From positions 930,001-994,000 of the forward strand of contig CM074127.1 in NCBI GenBank assembly GCA_037178625.1: a DNA stretch of 64,000 bases, given 5' to 3'. The notes under the pieces were generated by a model that made no database searches, had not been told where the DNA came from, and saw nothing but the letters and a program-made list of their open reading frames with translations. Below, piece after piece: positions 60,405-64,000 of the stretch. The stretch comes from Skeletonema tropicum. Taxonomy: Eukaryota; Bacillariophyta; Thalassiosirophyceae; Thalassiosirales; Thalassiosiraceae. The translations under genes were made by a program, and so were the position numbers. Numbering within the stretch: position 1 is the stretch's first letter; every line of letters begins with the position of its first letter.

Positions 60405-63400
60405 ATGACTCCTGTCGCATTGTACATACACAAACAAGGAATGAGTGAATTTGATAGTAGTCATTCCAATACATTATTTACTGATCACAGCTCAGCTGCT
60501 GCAAATTCGGGCAATGATGCTGGCGTATCAAATACGTTGGACGCTACTACTTACAGCGATGGCATGATCATCGGTTTGAATGCTTGGATCGATAAAGCCT
60601 TTCAAACTGTAAAATCAGCAGCCGCTACCACCGGCCATAACGATGATGAGCATAACAATATCGTGTGCTCTCAAGAGTATTTGTCATGTGCACTGGAAAT
60701 AGCTCACTCTCTGGCAGACCAGCTCTGCGTTGTCGACGAAAAAAAGACAGTAACATTGACAGAATTTGAGAATGGAGATGAAGGAGGGGGCATTAAAACG
60801 TTGGATCCATCAATAATTAACGAAATAATGGCAGAGCCACATCAGCGGCAGTGGCAGCTGCGGCAGTACAAATCGTTGGCGCATTCCATTTACGTACGGT
60901 GTGGGGCTGACCGATTGCATGAAGAAAAGAAAGATGATTTCAACAGTGCAACAGCGTTATCAATCGCCGACCTTGAGCCACTTCCGTTTCATCCTGATCA
61001 ATCTTCTGACCCCGATGATTTGAGCGTGTTGGGTCAGCAGCTTTCGTCTTTGCTTGAAGATGGTAATAGTGAGCATATCATCGAATATTTGAGCGTGCAA
61101 TGTGCTACTTTGAGAGAGGACGTTTTCAGAGATATGTGTATCAACGATGATGCAAGAATGGTAGCAATACATGCACTTGGTTCCACCTTTTTTGAATTAT
61201 TTTCTGGTGGACAAAAAGTATTGGAAAGTTTAGACACTGACGAGCAATCCTCTGCGGCAGAAATGATAGGGACGGAATTCTACGATAGACCTGATCAAAT
61301 GTCAAACAAGACGCAACGAAGATCGCCATCATGCATGTTATCATCCGTTGAGCCACTGAAGTCATTGGGCTTGCCTAATGCTCTTTGTGACCTGATCGGT
61401 AACATGATAGGTTGCACAAGCAATGGAGGTGTGGCTTTTGACGAGAGTTATAAAGCCGTGACAGATGTACGAGATGATTTGAAGTTGATGATGGATTCTC
61501 CCGAAGTATATCTTCGAGATCTCGACATGATACATGCTTCCAGTGTTGGTCTTCAGATGGAGAGCATCGGGTGCAAGGACAAGGACGGTAACACATCATT
61601 TTACGGCCGAGAATCAGAGCTGGAAATGTTGAAGGAGTCTTATCAGAGATCTATAACAAGTGGATGTGAAGTAGCCATGATTTACGGGTCATCTGGAATA
61701 GGCAAATCAATGCTTTCTAAGAAATTTGCTGAGCATGTAAGTGGTAGAAGAACAGGAAGCATGCTTGATGGCGGAAGCGGGATATTTTTGTCGGGGGGCT
61801 TCGATAAACTTCAACAGTCGCAGCCGTTCCACGCCATTAGCTCTGCGTTTGATGAATACTGTACATCATTGGCTGCTGCCAGCGACAAGTCGACAATCGA
61901 AGTAGTTTCGACTGCGCTGCAAAGAGATCTTGGGGACGAAATGTCGGGTCTAGTCGCCGCGATGCCGAACTTGAGGGGCATTCTTGGCAGTGACTTCTGT
62001 TGTGACAATTGTGAGGATGACGATAGTGATGTTGCCGTTGATGCACAGAAGAGATTGAGGTATCTCTTTTGTCAATTTGTTGAAATCATTTTAGACTGCC
62101 AAGACGAGCCTCTTGTCCTTTTTCTCGACGACTGTCAATGGATAGACGCGGCTTCAGTAGCTCTGCTGAATCAAATATTGATGATGCCAAACAAGTCAGC
62201 CACAAACAAACAACGAAGGTTCTTCTTCTTTGGGTGCTGTCGCGATGATGAAGTGAATGAAGAGCATCCTCTAATTCTCATGCTTTCCTCGTTGGAAACT
62301 TTCGGAACCAAGACGACCAATATTATGTTGACCTCCATGAGCAAAGAGACCGTCAACGAAATGGTGTCGACAACATTATCCTTGCTTCCACGCCTCACGC
62401 GACCGTTGGCAGATATTCTGTATCACAAAACGAAGGGGAGCCCTTTCTTTATCAAGCAGCTGATGCTCGAGTTATACAAACGACGCTTGTTGTATCCCAG
62501 CCTGACTGATCGCCGTTGGGTGTGGGAAAGCGACAACATTCGTGATATAGAGATTACGGATAGTGTTGCAACGTTCATCATGAAGAACTCGTTTCATAGT
62601 CTCCCACCCGAAGTGATTTCGGCTTTGAGCGTGTTATCTTGCTTCGGTGCGAGTGCCAGTATCTCGACGATAGAAACTTTGGAAGCAGAGATTCAAACTC
62701 CACTCTTGGTTCCACTTGACACGGCAGTGGCTGAGAGTATTGTGGACAAAAGGGAAGGATCGTTCTACTTTGCACATGATAAGCTACATGAAGCTGCGTA
62801 TGGTGCTATACGATCTGAACAGCGCTGCTTGCAGCACTTCCGATATGGGTTGGCACTTGGTAATGTTGCAGTCAGGGAAAGAGATGACGTGTTGCTCATC
62901 ACTGCTGTGGGCCAAATCAATCACGGTGGACCGCAAGCAGTCATCGATAGTGAGCAAGGTGTAGCTGTGGCTAGGTTGAATCTAGATGCGGGGAAGAAGG
63001 CCATGAAAATGTCTGACTTCTTCTCGGCTCATTCATTTTTCGATCGTGGCATCTCGTACTTGAGGAAAGGACACTGGGAGAAGCAGTACGATCTGAGTTT
63101 GGAACTGTTCAATCTAGCAGCCAAGTGTGCCTTGATGAACGCAGAGTATGCTCACCTCGAGATACTGATTCAACAAATAATGCACTTTGCCCGATGTTTT
63201 GAGGATAAGTGCCAGGCAATTTCTATATCAATAACACTCCTCTTCTTGTCGGGAAACGTCCTTGAGGGTGTCAAGACCATTCTGAGCACATTGGCAAGTC
63301 TTGGGGAAGAGCTCAGTCGAAGCCCAAAATGGATTCCGCAACTAGTCATTGACTATATTACGCCGTCTTTAATCCAAAAGCATTTGAGTGCAACAGAGGC

Positions 63401-63591
63401 GAAGCTTGCTGAATTATCAGATGATACTTTGTTGAGCTATCCTAAAATGGCCGACCCCTCCAAACTCATGGCAATGGAGTTGATGGCCAATCTATACGAG
63501 TCTATCGCCTTTGGTGGCGATTTCAATAAGTTACCAATCATTCCATCCAAAATGATCCAGATAACTTTGAAGCACGGCATGAGTCCACTGT
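60405..63591 (+). pseudogene. STAND-type ATPase, truncated copy 2
   Basis: The frame is open from the ATG at 60405 (or MSEFD at 60441). It matches copy 1 (45949-42858, opposite strand) with very few changes, including Walker A MIYGSSGIGKSM and Walker B LVLFLDDCQWID. Differences include a longer N-terminus, an in-frame 9-residue insert at the Walker A end (SGRRTGSMLDGGSG for TARSG), and a divergent region before the break (SPKWIPQLVIDYITPSLIQ). At GMSPLSP the ATPase sequence stops and thioredoxin reductase antisense DNA begins, giving about 32 foreign residues before a stop at 63689. The TPR-like end and the two small exons are missing, so this copy alone is probably not functional. A complete ATPase may lie just beyond the window. 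Confidence 0.7.
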
Positions 63592-64000
63592 CACCCTGTC
63601 CCAAAAACTCTTTTTCTCCTGGAAATGGCTTCCCCACTCTCCCCATGGCACCAGTAGCCAAGACTAACGCACGTGCCTTAATCGTATAATCTGGCGTATA
63701 CACACACTTGGTATACACACTATCCCCAGTCTCCTCCTCCTTCACATCGATCATAAACACCTGCGCCCTCTCATACCGTGTACCATACTGCACAGCCTGC
63801 TCTCTCATTTGAGTTAATAACTCTTCACCCGACATGGTCCGATCCACCCCCGGATAATTCGCAATATGTGATGTAATGGCAAGAGCACCAGAGGCAGGAT
63901 TTTTGTCGAGAATGATGGTTTTGAGATCCGCACGAGATGTGTACAGGGCGCAGGTGCATCCGGCTGGTCCTCCGCCGATGATGGCCACGTCATATTCAAG
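63592..64000 (-). pseudogene. Exact partial copy of thioredoxin reductase gene
   Basis: Bases 63592-64000 equal 59052-59460 with no difference I can find, always offset by 4,540. It contains the FAD domain (AIIGGGPAG to GEKEFLGQG) and stops just before the redox Cys pair; the join is to ATPase DNA. It reaches the window end, so its 5' part is unseen. Confidence 0.9.

Noticed and set aside
63437..63988. 183-residue minus-strand ORF as a new short thioredoxin reductase
   Set aside because: It is the exact repeat of the FAD half running into antisense ATPase DNA; no redox Cys pair.
1..64000. tRNA and rRNA genes
   Set aside because: No GTTCRANNC-type T-loop with a matching acceptor stem and no rRNA core sequence was noticed by eye; a tRNAscan-SE run would settle it.

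Overview
The window looks like nuclear DNA of a photosynthetic stramenopile, most likely a centric diatom. The reasons are short GT-AG introns with GTGAGT/GTAAGT donors, compact convergent gene pairs, and several N-termini that combine a signal peptide with an ASAFAP-like motif carrying Phe at +1, which is the diatom plastid address. It also carries diatom-type families: BspA-like LRR proteins, F-box-like proteins with Cys-rich tails, and secreted trypsins with Pro/Ser linkers. The species cannot be named from the sequence alone.

Layout. 1-1370 is a tandem satellite with a ~188 bp unit, followed by coding-like debris to about 1950. 3.1-13.1 kb is a gene block: a myristoylatable PP2C phosphatase (+), a six-exon ubiquitin hydrolase (-), mitochondrial phosphoglycerate dehydrogenase (+, 3 exons) and a plastid NUMOD3-repeat protein (-). 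13.2-19.4 kb is a graveyard of relics: two long fold-back hairpins, a ~390 bp MITE, three fragments of a cryptochrome/photolyase-like gene, an inverted BspA-LRR relic and a frameshifted Cys/His-repeat gene. 19.5-41.2 kb is a second gene block: CCCH zinc finger, KH-like protein, Lon-N-like plastid protein, membrane kinase, ERO1-like oxidase with a plastid presequence, F-box-like protein, trypsin, a large poly-Q/charged-repeat LRR protein and allantoicase. 41.6-46 kb holds a three-exon STAND-type ATPase (-). 46.6-51.4 kb holds an RS-like relic, a PDZ plus Sec14 protein and an HMG-box protein. 51.5-52.6 kb holds a broken pseudouridine synthase and local duplications. 52.7-59.8 kb holds an intact BspA-LRR gene, a GPC1-type acyltransferase, a CTD-type phosphatase and a plastid thioredoxin reductase. 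60.4-63.6 kb is a second, inverted and truncated copy of the ATPase. It runs straight into an exact repeat of the thioredoxin reductase gene, with a period of 4,540 bp, that continues past the window end.

How it fits together. Most genes are unrelated housekeeping or regulatory genes; there is no operon. Two plastid/secretory redox genes (the ERO1-like oxidase and thioredoxin reductase) and two other plastid-addressed proteins (NUMOD3 and Lon-N-like) are notable. The most structurally informative part is the right end. The ATPase pair (inverted, about 15 kb apart) and the 4,540 bp repeat suggest a recent tandem duplication, or else an assembly error. The intron models below keep frame across every junction and restore family motifs at the splice points, so I consider them reliable.
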